DNA from: an uncultured Aquimonas sp.
Lineage (GTDB): Bacteria; Pseudomonadota; Gammaproteobacteria; Xanthomonadales; Xanthomonadaceae
Assembly (NCBI GenBank): GCA_946481615.1
Contig: CAMLOR010000016.1
Coordinates: forward strand, 1 to 28,613
DNA: 28,613 bases
Direction of reading: 5' to 3'
In this document: piece by piece, positions 16,163-24,777 of the stretch
Numbering within the stretch: the first letter of the stretch is position 1
How the letters are laid out: each line of letters opens with the position of its first letter
Position numbers and translations under genes: made by a program
The notes under the pieces: generated by a model
Seen by the model: the letters and a program-made list of their open reading frames with translations, nothing else
What the model was told of the DNA's origin: nothing
Databases searched by the model: none

Positions 16163-16474
16163 ATGAGCCACATCCACGAGTTCGAAAGCTGGCCCTTCAA
16201 GGAGCCGGTGAACACCGCGGCGTTCACGACCCGGCAGGTGCTGCGCGATGCCTACCCTGTTCTGCAGGTCGATCATGATCACGACGGTGACTGGCAATTC
16301 CTTTGCGGTACGACGCTCGAATCGGAAGACCTGACGATCGTATGCATGGGCTGCGTACTCGAGCGGGATCCAATGCTCGCGCTATTGGCCGACCTGCCGG
16401 CGGGATGGTTCGCCGTGCGAGACAGCGCATCGGACAACTGGTCCCGCAGTCCCTACGACGACAGCGACGAATAG
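16163..16474 (+). CDS. Small soluble protein, possibly Imm33/DUF2185-like
   Basis: This 103-residue acidic, signal-less protein contains FTTRQVLRDAYPVLQVDHDH, then D-G-D-W-Q-F-L-C-G, a C-M-G-C-V-L-E-R-D-P segment, and an ending A-D-L-P-A-G-W-F-A-V-R-D. This pattern (a D-G-x-W-Q-F stretch followed by D-L-P-x-G-W-x-A) resembles a widespread family of small cytoplasmic proteins, some of which are classed as polymorphic-toxin immunity proteins (Imm33/DUF2185). The match is from memory of the pattern and is tentative. The ATG at 16163 begins the conserved part; the upstream 66 in-frame bases include the palindromic repeat and are unlikely to be coding. No toxin gene is adjacent. Confidence 0.65.
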   Translation: MSHIHEFESWPFKEPVNTAAFTTRQVLRDAYPVLQVDHDHDGDWQFLCGTTLESEDLTIVCMGCVLERDPMLALLADLPAGWFAVRDSASDNWSRSPYDDSDE

Positions 16475-16798
16475 GAGCCGTGCATTTCGCTTGCGACGTC
16501 CGCTGCCGACTTTAAGCGGGCAGTCGTAGAACCAGCCCACGACCCATGCCTTGGGTCGCGTCGCCACGCGATACCGCGCGTTGCGCGGGTGTCTCTTGTT
16601 TTCGCCGCCAGGCGGAACCGGCTGTCCGCCCGTCGGTTCGCGACTAGAGCCGCGCCAGCACGTTGCGCTCGGATGTCACAGGCAGGATCACCTGTGGCCG
16701 CAAGATATCCATAGAGCGGCTTGAGTTGACCCAGTTCCGATTGACGTCCGCTTGCCTGCCGCGGATAGTCCTGCGTGGGCGATAGAAAAGGGGCCGCC
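16475..16798. other. Intergenic region with degenerate palindrome copies
   Basis: No gene is evident in these 324 bases. At 16498-16521 the arms GTCCGCT and AGCGGGC flank a 10-base loop, the same 24-base layout as the repeat at 20734-20757. At 16746-16770 a weaker copy begins GACGTCCGCTT. A separate small hairpin lies at 16540-16558 (arms CGACCCA and TGGGTCG). AAAAGGGG (16786-16793) is the ribosome binding site of the next gene. Confidence 0.5.
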
Positions 16799-19540
16799 GT
16801 GAACGCTGAATGCGTCATTCGCTGCATCGCCCTGGTTGTGCTGCTGGCGGGATTCCGGCCAGCGCTCGGGCAGATCAGCACCGACCATGTCATGCGAAGC
16901 GGGTTTGAAGCCGTGCCGAGCGAGGTGTTCCCACGAATCGAGTTCGTCGGCGATCGTAGCCTGGTGTTTTCGTCGACGGGGCAGACGCGCGGGATGCAGG
17001 TCCGGGTCTTGGACGCCGCCGGAGAACTAGTTGCCGACCCCGACGTCGTTTGGCAATCGGCCCTGCCAGGTAACGTCTCTGTCGGAGCGAACGGCGTGGG
17101 CAACGCCACGGTGCAAAGCGTGGCAGCGTGGACGGGTTCAATTCGGATTACGGCGAGCTATCCACCGTTGGGAGTACAGGTTCAGGGCGAGGCAACGTTC
17201 GCTACCTTGGTGCCCGGAACCGTCGTGATCGACAGCGCCTGGGTGCGCGCCATCCTGGGAAACCGCGGCGAGGCACACCGCATCGTTCTGGAGCGCAACT
17301 CGGCCACCGATGCGTTGCAGGCCGACGACATCATCGTCAGTGGCGACTATGCAGGCATCGTTGCCCGTGTGGTCTCTCTCGACATCGGTGCGACCACGAT
17401 CAACGCGGAAGTGGTTCCAGCGCTCCTCACCGACGCTTACGAAGATGTGGAGTTCGGCGGAGAGGGCGAACCTCTGTCCGTCGCGTTGAAGTTGGTCGGT
17501 GATTCCGCCGCGCTCATTGTGCGCTCCAAGCGCACCGGCGTCGTTCTACAGCGTGAAACCCTGACAAAGGCCGATGTGCTGGGCTTGCTCTCATGCGAGG
17601 GTGGGCTGAGTCTCACGGGCGGGCTGGAACTGTCCGGTCTGTCGGTGGAGTGGAGCCTGGTGCCGCGCGCCGGACTGCGCATCGCGTCGGGCGAGGTGGT
17701 CGACTTTCTCGTGCTGGTCGAAGGTAGCGTCGGTATCGACGCGTCAGCCTCACTGAAGGCCATCGGCACCACCAGCTTGGAGGGCGAGTGCACAGCGAGT
17801 TTTCCTTCCATCGCGCTGGCCGCCATTCCGGCCGGACCGCTCTATTTATCACCGAGTGTCGCGCCCGAGGTCAAAGTTTCGGCCTCAGCCTCGGCGTCTT
17901 TTGCTATGGACTTCGTCCCGGTCAGTTTAGAGCGCGGCTGGTCATTCCGTGCGGGCGTGCGGTACACCGCGACCAACGGCTGGAGCACGATCGCCGAAGC
18001 GGGTGAGGATAACGTTACAGCGAACAGCGTTCCCTTCAACTTTGAGAGCGGATTCGCCATGGAGGTCCGCGCCGGTGTCGGGTTGGAGGGCCTCATGGCC
18101 TTCTACTTGGGCTATCCGGCGGTACCGTTCAAACTGTTGGACGTCAAACTGATCGAAGTTGAGGGCGGCCCCTTCAAAGAATGGGCGCTCGACACCCCCG
18201 TCAGTCCAAGCCAGGCGGCTTACACCGGTCCTCAAGTAGAAAGCGGTGTGGAGGCATCTGCACACCTCAGCTTCGAGGCGGAACTGTTCAAGGGCACGCT
18301 CTCGAAGTACCTGCCACTGACCCTCGAAACCGATCTCAACCTGACGTTCATGAGCGGACGCGCCGTTTACGATCGACTGCCCTCTGTCACCGCAGACGTC
18401 CAGTGCAGCCCGCTCTGCGCGGCCGTAGCGCCGGGTACCGGGGCGCTTACGCTTCGCATGCTAGCGAACACTACCGACACCGGGACAGCTGAGTTCTGGA
18501 TAGGCCCGAAAGGTTCGCCCTCACTGAGCCTGTTGGGCAGCACGCTGTTCAGCCAAGAGGTGGGGCATCTTGAACTTGCCGTTCCCACAACTTTTGACCT
18601 CGGAGAATACGACATATTCGCCCGGCTGCGTCTGGACGGTCCAGCCAATGAATTCACGCAGTTCGTGCCCTTGGCAGCGCCCGGCGCTATTGGGGGGTTT
18701 TCTGTCGTCGACACCCAAACCGTCAACGTGCGGAGACTGGACAATGCGAGCGGCCAGCCCACACAGGGGGGCTTGGTCGAATCGTCGGGCAGCACGATTA
18801 TGCCGGCGATCAACTGCGGCGTTCAGTGCGAGGGCGCCGCAATAGCAGGAACCACCGCCGTCTTGACTGCCCACGACGCCGTGGGCGGGACGTTTGTGCG
18901 CTGGGCGGAGAGCGGCGCGTGCGCAGGCAGTACTGATCGGCAATGCAGTTTTGTTGTCGATGGTGACAAGACTGCAATGGCAGAGTTTTCCATCAACAAC
19001 GAATTTAGCTTCGAGGTTGCTGAGGCCGAGAGGCCTTGGGATCCGGCGGAGTATCCCCGCCTAACTTGTAACCATTTCGAAGGCGAGTATCAGATCTCGG
19101 GCTACTACGCATCATTTGACCGCTGCTATTCCGGCATGAGCGCAGTGATCAGATGCGTGGGTGCAGGCTGTAGTTCTGAACGTTTCAAAGTAGCGATCCG
19201 CAAGAGCATCTTGAGCGGCACCGTCGTGGGCCGTGGTGAAGACTGCAATTCCCGTCAAGACCCGTATGGCATTGATCCTGGATCGACACAAGTCTATGCG
19301 CCAAGCTCGTCGGCGTGGTTCGAGCTGGGCCAAGCCTGGACCAAAGCGTGGTCGAGCGTGACCAACATCAGTCCGCTTCCCAACTACTCTTTCATCTTCC
19401 AGAATTTTCACTGGATCGGAGCAGACCCGGGACTTCCTTGCAGTGCGGACACTACCGCGACGTTGGAGTTGGAGTTCAACGTATATGACGTGGCAACGGG
19501 AAGTTACACCGTGATCCCTTTTTTAATGACCGTGCCATGA
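16799..19540 (+). CDS. Large exported protein with InlB-type repeat, N-terminal MRSGFE
   Basis: This 913-residue protein starts at a GTG supported by AAAAGGGG upstream; another in-frame GTG at 16775 lacks a site. Residues 1-25 form a signal peptide (ending ALG-Q). Directly after it comes H-V-M-R-S-G-F-E (30-37), very like the C-terminal tails of other secreted proteins here but at the wrong end. The body is beta-rich and mostly unrecognised. Residues about 40-140 resemble Ig-like or invasin-type modules (S-L-V-F-S-S-T-G-Q-T, then N-A-T-V-Q-S). Residues about 680-735 match a divergent InlB B-repeat/bacterial-repeat module: GTTAVLTAHDAVGGTFVRWA, then C-A-G-S, then C-S-F-V-V-D-G-D-K, then A-E-F. 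Codon use is mixed, with TTA leucine codons at 17846, 17927 and 19523, unlike its GC-rich neighbours. Confidence 0.82.
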   Translation: MNAECVIRCIALVVLLAGFRPALGQISTDHVMRSGFEAVPSEVFPRIEFVGDRSLVFSSTGQTRGMQVRVLDAAGELVADPDVVWQSALPGNVSVGANGVGNATVQSVAAWTGSIRITASYPPLGVQVQGEATFATLVPGTVVIDSAWVRAILGNRGEAHRIVLERNSATDALQADDIIVSGDYAGIVARVVSLDIGATTINAEVVPALLTDAYEDVEFGGEGEPLSVALKLVGDSAALIVRSKRTGVVLQRETLTKADVLGLLSCEGGLSLTGGLELSGLSVEWSLVPRAGLRIASGEVVDFLVLVEGSVGIDASASLKAIGTTSLEGECTASFPSIALAAIPAGPLYLSPSVAPEVKVSASASASFAMDFVPVSLERGWSFRAGVRYTATNGWSTIAEAGEDNVTANSVPFNFESGFAMEVRAGVGLEGLMAFYLGYPAVPFKLLDVKLIEVEGGPFKEWALDTPVSPSQAAYTGPQVESGVEASAHLSFEAELFKGTLSKYLPLTLETDLNLTFMSGRAVYDRLPSVTADVQCSPLCAAVAPGTGALTLRMLANTTDTGTAEFWIGPKGSPSLSLLGSTLFSQEVGHLELAVPTTFDLGEYDIFARLRLDGPANEFTQFVPLAAPGAIGGFSVVDTQTVNVRRLDNASGQPTQGGLVESSGSTIMPAINCGVQCEGAAIAGTTAVLTAHDAVGGTFVRWAESGACAGSTDRQCSFVVDGDKTAMAEFSINNEFSFEVAEAERPWDPAEYPRLTCNHFEGEYQISGYYASFDRCYSGMSAVIRCVGAGCSSERFKVAIRKSILSGTVVGRGEDCNSRQDPYGIDPGSTQVYAPSSSAWFELGQAWTKAWSSVTNISPLPNYSFIFQNFHWIGADPGLPCSADTTATLELEFNVYDVATGSYTVIPFLMTVP

Positions 19541-19860
19541 TGTTCGCCAACACATAGCGCCTCGTGATTCGAATGCTCTCGCTACGTTGTAGTGGGGTGT
19601 TCGATCCAGGCGGTACTCACGGCATATCAAGATCCAAAAAGCAGATGGGCTCACCGCGGACTATGCGCCTCCGAGTGACTGCTTCTGGCCGGAAGCCGAC
19701 GTCGGATTCCCAAATACGCCTTCCCTGAGCCACAAAAACGTTCGTGGCAGCCGGGAAATCGAATCATTGGAATGCCGGCGACGAGAAACCCCGGCCGCCA
19801 ATCGTCAGGCTGTCGGCCTCAAAAGCTGCCGTGCGACCGACGTCCCCCCGTATTTGAGTC
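19541..19860. other. Intergenic region between convergent genes
   Basis: These 320 bases hold no gene that I can support. The only clear element is the palindrome around 19681-19696. The rest is non-repetitive, with lower GC than average. Confidence 0.5.
19681..19696. repeat. GGCC-centred palindrome, copy 3
   Basis: GCTTCTGGCCGGAAGC is identical to the minus-strand core of the copy at 11229-11244. It lies between two convergent genes. Confidence 0.7.
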
Positions 19861-20550
19861 CTAGGGCTTTCCAGGCTCTGCCGCGGTCTCGGGTAGAAGT
19901 GGGCGAATCTCGACGATGCCTTCCAATGGTTGGGACCATACCGAGTCGGCACGCCGCCAGTAGTGGGTTGGGCTCCAGTACTTGGCGGCGTAGTAATCAG
20001 GCCTGCTGGTTCCTCTGAGGGCGCCGCCAATCGCCGCACCGCGCTGAATGTCAGTGTAAACATCAACGAACGCCGCGCTTGCGCCCACACGACTGCCGGC
20101 CGCTTCGCGCGTCCCTCGGCGCAGCATCTCCTCCATTCGCGGCTTCGCAACGTTGTCTTCAAACTCGGCGAACACGGCCGGTCCAAGTTCAAGCGCCCTG
20201 GCTCGCTCATCCGCAGAGAGCTGCTGCCAATACAACTCGCGTTTCGCGGCCAGCAGGGGGTAACCGCGCTCGGCAGCCAAGTCCATCCACACGTACGCGA
20301 GTGGTCGGTTCCGGGCTACACCCAGACCCGCCCAATACATTTCGGCAATCATGGCCTGACTGCCCTTGTCAGCGTATCGGGCCGACGCCTTGAACTCGCG
20401 CAAGGCATCCCCGCCACGGTTGTCCTCGAATGCGGCCATACCCTGCAAGCGATGATGCAAGTCTGGATGGTGCGATTGGAAGTGCGAGGCAGCGTACGCA
20501 GGCGCCGAAATGAAGCACGCGATGACAAGGGCAAAGCGAGGGATCTTCAT
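19861..20550 (-). CDS. Secreted Sel1-like repeat protein
   Basis: This 229-residue protein has a signal peptide (MKIPRFALVIACFISAPAYA) and a Sel1/TPR-type region at residues about 38-97. The best repeat is A-D-K-G-S-Q-A-M-I-A-E-M-Y-W-A-G-L-G-V, followed by N-R-P-L-A-Y-V-W-M-D-L-A-A-E-R-G. Histidines are clustered just after the signal (HFQSHHPDLHHR). The C-terminal half (about 130-229) is not recognised. Sel1 repeats mediate protein-protein contacts; no partner is visible nearby. The ATG at 20550 has GGAGAG a few bases upstream. The gene stands alone between two palindromic repeats, and the next minus-strand gene ends 206 bases upstream. Confidence 0.78.
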   Translation of the reverse strand: MKIPRFALVIACFISAPAYAASHFQSHHPDLHHRLQGMAAFEDNRGGDALREFKASARYADKGSQAMIAEMYWAGLGVARNRPLAYVWMDLAAERGYPLLAAKRELYWQQLSADERARALELGPAVFAEFEDNVAKPRMEEMLRRGTREAAGSRVGASAAFVDVYTDIQRGAAIGGALRGTSRPDYYAAKYWSPTHYWRRADSVWSQPLEGIVEIRPLLPETAAEPGKP

Positions 20551-20733
20551 AGTCTCTCCGGCGCCGGCTTGGAGCCAAGCCCGTCCAATGGGGCTTCTGT
20601 AACAGGTAGGACGTGTCCAATGATGGAACCGTCGCTACGCGCTGACAACCAACCATCCGGGCATGTGGGAAGTAGCCGCGCGCTGGGCGCGCGGCGTTCG
20701 CTGCGCGCCCCTCCGCCGTCATGTCTGGCGCGT

Positions 20734-20757
20734 GTCCGCTGCTGGCCGCTAGCGGAC
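20734..20757. repeat. GGCC-centred palindrome, copy 4
   Basis: The arms GTCCGCT and AGCGGAC flank GCTGGCCGCT, a diverged form of the same repeat with longer perfect arms. It abuts the stop of the minus-strand gene at 20757 and could form a 3' hairpin in its mRNA. Confidence 0.65.
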
Positions 20758-21050
20758 TAGCGGGGTTTGCCTTCGTCGTCATACCAGGCTTCACCATGCA
20801 CGTCGCGCTTGGCGATTGCGATCGCCTCCTCGATCTGCGACACCGGCAGTCGAACCGCACCGTGCGCAGTGAAGAATTCAAGCCACTGGAACTCGTCGTC
20901 GTCTGCGACAAATCGTGCGATAGGCTCCGGATAGGCTTCATGCCGGCCTCCGTTTTCGTCGCCTGGTAGAATCTCCAGCTGGAAGCCCTCGCCGGAGCAT
21001 GAGGTGAACTGTAGAAACGCGCGGCGGAAGCTCCGTGGCTGGGTCTTCAT
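20757..21050 (-). CDS. Small soluble protein of unknown function
   Basis: This 97-residue acidic protein without signal or membrane segment contains GEGFQLEILPGDENGG, D-D-D-E-F-Q-W-L-E-F-F, A-H-G-A-V-R-L-P and I-E-E-A-I-A-I-A-K-R-D-V-H. I do not recognise the family. Its size, acidity and solitary position between repeats resemble small immunity-type or cassette-borne proteins, but nothing proves that. The start at 21050 is preceded by GAGAG. The stop overlaps the edge of a palindromic repeat. Confidence 0.6.
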   Translation of the reverse strand: MKTQPRSFRRAFLQFTSCSGEGFQLEILPGDENGGRHEAYPEPIARFVADDDEFQWLEFFTAHGAVRLPVSQIEEAIAIAKRDVHGEAWYDDEGKPR

Positions 21051-21360
21051 CTCTCTGCTCGTCCAGTCGGCGCAGAGTTTAGTGTAGCGTCGGCTTCTGG
21101 CCGAAAGCGGACTCGGCTCTTGGCTTGCGGGAACTAGGGGGCCGGTGACAGTCAGTGTCGATTGCCTGCGCCTGCGCGCCGACGGGTGCTATGCGGGTTG
21201 TGGATGCCCAGCACATGCTCACCGAAGCGGGCGACACGGCCGTCGGCGGGGAATCGAGTGCTTTGCAAAATATGGGCGAATGCGCCCCGGGCCGCCGACG
21301 CGCGAAATGCGGCGCCGCCGATCCGCGTCAATCCTGGTGGTTTCCCAGCAGGAACGCGCC
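21051..21360. other. Intergenic region upstream of the GGDEF-type gene
   Basis: These 310 bases separate two divergent genes. They contain the palindrome at 21093-21108. AGGAA at 21349-21353 is the ribosome binding site for the plus-strand gene. No clear promoter boxes or additional gene can be supported. Confidence 0.45.
21093..21108. repeat. GGCC-centred palindrome, copy 5
   Basis: GCTTCTGGCCGAAAGC differs from the copy at 19681-19696 at one base, and the flanks (TCG and GGAC) extend the symmetry partially. Confidence 0.65.
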
Positions 21361-22236
21361 ATGTCCGCTCCCGGAAAATTGTCTCCCGCGAAGCCGGCGT
21401 GCCGGATGCTGCTGATCGACCGCGGCGCGTTCGAGGAGCGCCTGTTCGGCGAGGCCCTGCGGCGTGCGGCGCAGGGTTTCGGGCAGGCGCTGCAGATCGA
21501 ACGCCTCGTCAGCGCCATGGACGCGCGCACGCGCGAGATGCTCGACGCCGCCGATATCGTCGTCTGCGACTCGCTTTCGGCGCAGGAGCTGCAGTCGTTG
21601 ACGCGGCGGGCGTCGGACGTTCCCATCGTGCTGTTGGAGCGCCCCGCCACGGATGGTGCCCTGCTGGCGGCCAACGGCCCCGGCATCGTGGACCGGCTCG
21701 ACGCCGGCCGCATCGACTGCCGCGATCTGGCGCGCGCCGTCTGCCTCGCTTTCCTGCGCCGGCGCATGGAGGGTCCGCAGGCCGACGAGTCGCTGATGCA
21801 TTCGTATTGCGACGATCTCACGGGCGTGCGCAATCAACGCTTCCTGCAGGAACTGGTCCGCCACAACGAGTTGAGCGACTGGGGCTGCGTGTTGATCGGC
21901 CTGGAGGGTTTGCGCTCGATCGCCAGCGCCACCGGCGGCCAGCGTCGGCGCGAGATCGTGCGAGGCATGGCGGATTTCCTGCGCGACCACGTGCGCGAAA
22001 GCGATGTCGTGGTGCGCAGCGGCGAGGACGAATTCCTGCTGCTGATGCCGGGCGCGGCGGCGGGCTCGACCCCGGCACTGGCTGGCCGGCTGCGGCATGC
22101 GACGGTCTATGCGCCGTGCGCGTTCTCGCTCGGCATGGCGGTGCGCGCCGGCGGCGAATCGCTGCAGCAGACGCTCGAACGTGCGGCCTCGCAGCTGCGC
22201 GAATCGCATTTGCCGCAGGTGGCGCTCGTGCCCTGA
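21361..22236 (+). CDS. Pseudo-receiver/degenerate GGDEF domain protein
   Basis: This 291-residue cytoplasmic protein has a receiver-like N-terminal half (residues 14-135: RMLLIDRG, then A-D-I-V-V-C-D-S-L, then V-P-I-V-L-L-E-R-P). A C-terminal GGDEF-type domain (about 148-285) begins with D-D-L-T-G-V-R-N-Q-R-F-L. The signature is GEDEF (221-225) instead of GGDEF. The first metal-binding D-x-D-x-F-K motif is G-L-E-G-L-R (180-185). Diguanylate cyclase activity is therefore unlikely, and the protein may instead bind a ligand or partner. The receiver half lacks an obvious phosphoacceptor context. The ATG at 21361 has AGGAA 7 bases upstream. It converges with an ABC permease gene, and no partner kinase is adjacent. 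Confidence 0.8.
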   Translation: MSAPGKLSPAKPACRMLLIDRGAFEERLFGEALRRAAQGFGQALQIERLVSAMDARTREMLDAADIVVCDSLSAQELQSLTRRASDVPIVLLERPATDGALLAANGPGIVDRLDAGRIDCRDLARAVCLAFLRRRMEGPQADESLMHSYCDDLTGVRNQRFLQELVRHNELSDWGCVLIGLEGLRSIASATGGQRRREIVRGMADFLRDHVRESDVVVRSGEDEFLLLMPGAAAGSTPALAGRLRHATVYAPCAFSLGMAVRAGGESLQQTLERAASQLRESHLPQVALVP

Positions 22237-22335
22237 GCGACGGGCCATCGGGCCGGCGCGGACGCGCGCCAAACAGCGGAGTGTCGTGATCGCTGGCGCT
22301 CGCGGTGCTCGAAGCTGCTGCCCAGGACGTGCCTG

Positions 22336-24777
22336 CTATTCCGCGCGAAGCGACTGGGCGGGATCGACACCCGCGGCGCGCCGCGCGGGAAGCCAGGTGG
22401 CGAGCGCCGCGGTTGCAGAGAGCACGAACGTCGCTGCCGCGAGCGTCGCCGGATCGGTTGCCGTGACGCCGAAGAGGAATGCGCGCAGGAACGGCGCCGC
22501 CACTGCATGAAGAACGAAGCCGGCCGCGATGCCGCTGGCGGTCAGGACCAGCCCACGCGCGGCGACCAGGCGCGCGATGCGCTTGCGATCCGCGCCCAGC
22601 GCGACGCGCACGCCGAATTCGCGTGTTCGCAGCGAGACCATGTAGGCCATCACGCCGTACAGGCCGATCGTGCCCAGCACGAGGGTGATGGTCGCGGCCG
22701 TCGTCATCAGCGCGAGCGCGAGCGAAAGTCGCGCCGTCGATGCGCGCATCACGTCGTTCATCGTGTAGATGTTGTAGATCGCGACCGTCGGATCGAGACC
22801 GTGCACGAGCCGCCGCAGCGCCGGCACGATCGTTTCCCCAGGAGCGGACGATTTCACGACGAGCGCCATGTTCAGTCGTGTGGCAGGTTCGACGGTCGGG
22901 TCGACGGGCACGACCAGCGGGCGATAAACCAGCGGTGCCGGCGGCGTCGCGAGGTCCTGATCGCGCACATCGCCCACGACGCCGATGACGGTGTACTCCA
23001 GTCCCGAGGACGCAAGCGCCAGGCGCTTGCCCACCGACGCGGTGCCGGATTTGTCGCCGAAGAAGACCGCGGCTGCACTGCGGCTGATGACGATGTCCGT
23101 GCCGCGTTCCAGTTCCAGGGGCCGGAAGGCGCGGCCCGCGAGCACGGGAATCGACATCGCCGCGAAGTAGCCGCCGTCGACCACGCTCACCGGCAGCGAT
23201 CGCGTGCGACCTTCGGGGTCGATGCGGAAGGCCTGCTCGAGCACCTCGCCGCCGCCCAGGGGCACCTTCATCGTCAGTCCTGCTGCCTCGACGGAAGGCA
23301 GTTGGCGAACGCGCTCGGTCAGCTGCGCGTAGAACGACACGGCACCGGAATCGCGGTAATCGGCGCTGGGTAGCTGGGTACGCAGCGTAGTCACCTGCGC
23401 GGTCTCGAACCCCGGATGCAGTTGGTACAGCCCGTGGGCGGTGCGCAGCAGCAAGGCCGATCCGATCGTCACGGCCAAGGCCACCGCGATCTGCAGCGTG
23501 GTGATCACGGCGCGCAGGCGGAGCCGGGATCTTCCCGTCGAGGCGCCGCGCCCGCCTTCGCGCAGGTTGTGCGACAGACTCGCACGCAAGTTGTGGCCCG
23601 CCGGCACGGCCGCGCACACGATCGCACCCACCGCCGCGATCGACGCGATGAACGCGAAGGCCGGCCATCCGACGTGGAGCTCCGCCAGACGCGGGACACC
23701 GACCGGTCCGAACGCCACCAGCGCCTTCACGGCGCCGTACACCAGGAGCAGCGCCATCGTGCCGGCCGTCGCGCCGAGCAGCAGTGCTTCGGCGAGGAAG
23801 TGGCTCGCGGTGCGCAGGCGGCTGGCGCCCAGCGCAGCGCGCACGGCGAGTTCGGGCTGGCGGCCGTCGGCGCGGATCAGCAGGAGATTGGCGACGTTCG
23901 CCCAGGCGACGAGCAGCACCAGGGCGGCTGCCGCGGCGAGCATCCACAGCGGTTCTGCGATTCCGCGCGTGACGTGCTCGCGCAGCGGCTCCACGACCGG
24001 TGTCGGTCTCACGTCGTCGAGCCAGACGGCGGTCGAGCTTCCCGATTGCAGGCGCGGGAAGGCGTCGGCCATCCGGGGCAGGATCGCGGCGAGCTCGCGT
24101 TGCGCCTGTTCGGGCGTGGCGCCCGGGGCGAGGCGCGCCACGCCGGTGTAGGAGAAGTCGCCGACGGTGGCGTCGTCGACGCGCTTGGCGGGTAGCCAGA
24201 CGCGCGTGGCGGCGTTCGGGAAGGAGAAGCTCGCCGGCATGACGCCGATGATCTCGCGCGCGACGCTGTTGACCATCAGCGTCTTGCCGATGACGTCGGG
24301 TGCCGCACCGAAGCGCGTTCGCCACTCGTATTCGCTCAGGATGACGGCGTTCGGCCCGCCGCGCAGCTCTTCCTCGGCCGTGAACGTGCGACCCAGCAGC
24401 GGCGGCGCGCGCAGCAGCGGCATCATCGATGCCGTGACCCAGGTCGCGATGACGCTCTCGGCCGCGTCGCCGCTGCCTTCGGTCCACAGGTTGGTGCTGC
24501 CGGTTCGATGGAAACCGACGCCGTCGAGCGTTTGCGCGAGCTGCGTGTAGGTGACCTGGAGCGCCGGCGGCTGCCGGATTTCATCCGATTCGGGCGATTG
24601 AAGGCGCACGCTGACGAGGCGATCCGCTTCGCCGTACGGCAGCGGCGCGAGCAGCACGCCGTACACGATGGCGAACATCGAACCGACCGACGCGATGCCC
24701 ACGGCCAGCGTGAGGATCACCGCCATCGTGAAGGCCGGCGTGCGTTTCAATGATCTCAGCGCGTGTCGAAGGGCCAT
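22336..24777 (-). CDS. Orphan MacB/FtsX-type ABC permease (ADOP family)
   Basis: This 813-residue inner-membrane protein has the architecture of ADOP-type permeases: an N-terminal transmembrane helix (about residues 14-44, TMAVILTLAVGIASVGSMFA), a large periplasmic MacB core, a first FtsX block of three helices, a second periplasmic core and a final FtsX block. Typical markers are PLPYGEADRLV after the first helix, W-A-N-V-A-N-L-L-L-I-R in the first FtsX block, G-V-M-A-Y-M-V-S-L-R-T-R-E-F-G-V-R-V-A-L-G in the second and the ending G-V-D-P-A-Q-S-L-R-A-E. No ATPase is encoded nearby. The ATG at 24777 starts the conserved A-L-R-H-A-L-R-S-L-K-R-T-P segment. It lacks the N-terminal prefix domain of the second permease in this window. 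Confidence 0.9.
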   Translation of the reverse strand: MALRHALRSLKRTPAFTMAVILTLAVGIASVGSMFAIVYGVLLAPLPYGEADRLVSVRLQSPESDEIRQPPALQVTYTQLAQTLDGVGFHRTGSTNLWTEGSGDAAESVIATWVTASMMPLLRAPPLLGRTFTAEEELRGGPNAVILSEYEWRTRFGAAPDVIGKTLMVNSVAREIIGVMPASFSFPNAATRVWLPAKRVDDATVGDFSYTGVARLAPGATPEQAQRELAAILPRMADAFPRLQSGSSTAVWLDDVRPTPVVEPLREHVTRGIAEPLWMLAAAAALVLLVAWANVANLLLIRADGRQPELAVRAALGASRLRTASHFLAEALLLGATAGTMALLLVYGAVKALVAFGPVGVPRLAELHVGWPAFAFIASIAAVGAIVCAAVPAGHNLRASLSHNLREGGRGASTGRSRLRLRAVITTLQIAVALAVTIGSALLLRTAHGLYQLHPGFETAQVTTLRTQLPSADYRDSGAVSFYAQLTERVRQLPSVEAAGLTMKVPLGGGEVLEQAFRIDPEGRTRSLPVSVVDGGYFAAMSIPVLAGRAFRPLELERGTDIVISRSAAAVFFGDKSGTASVGKRLALASSGLEYTVIGVVGDVRDQDLATPPAPLVYRPLVVPVDPTVEPATRLNMALVVKSSAPGETIVPALRRLVHGLDPTVAIYNIYTMNDVMRASTARLSLALALMTTAATITLVLGTIGLYGVMAYMVSLRTREFGVRVALGADRKRIARLVAARGLVLTASGIAAGFVLHAVAAPFLRAFLFGVTATDPATLAAATFVLSATAALATWLPARRAAGVDPAQSLRAE

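Noticed and set aside
14330..16297. Minus-strand open frame opposite the TIR-TPR gene
   Set aside because: Low-complexity arginine-rich translation; TIR and TPR motifs are unambiguous on the plus strand.
16107..21108. Integron attC sites
   Set aside because: The palindromes lack the conserved GTTRRRY/RYYYAAC core sites, and there is no integrase in the window.
21818..24487. 889-codon frame overlapping the first permease and the GGDEF-type gene
   Set aside because: Arginine- and aspartate-rich shadow of the permease frame, with no membrane helices.
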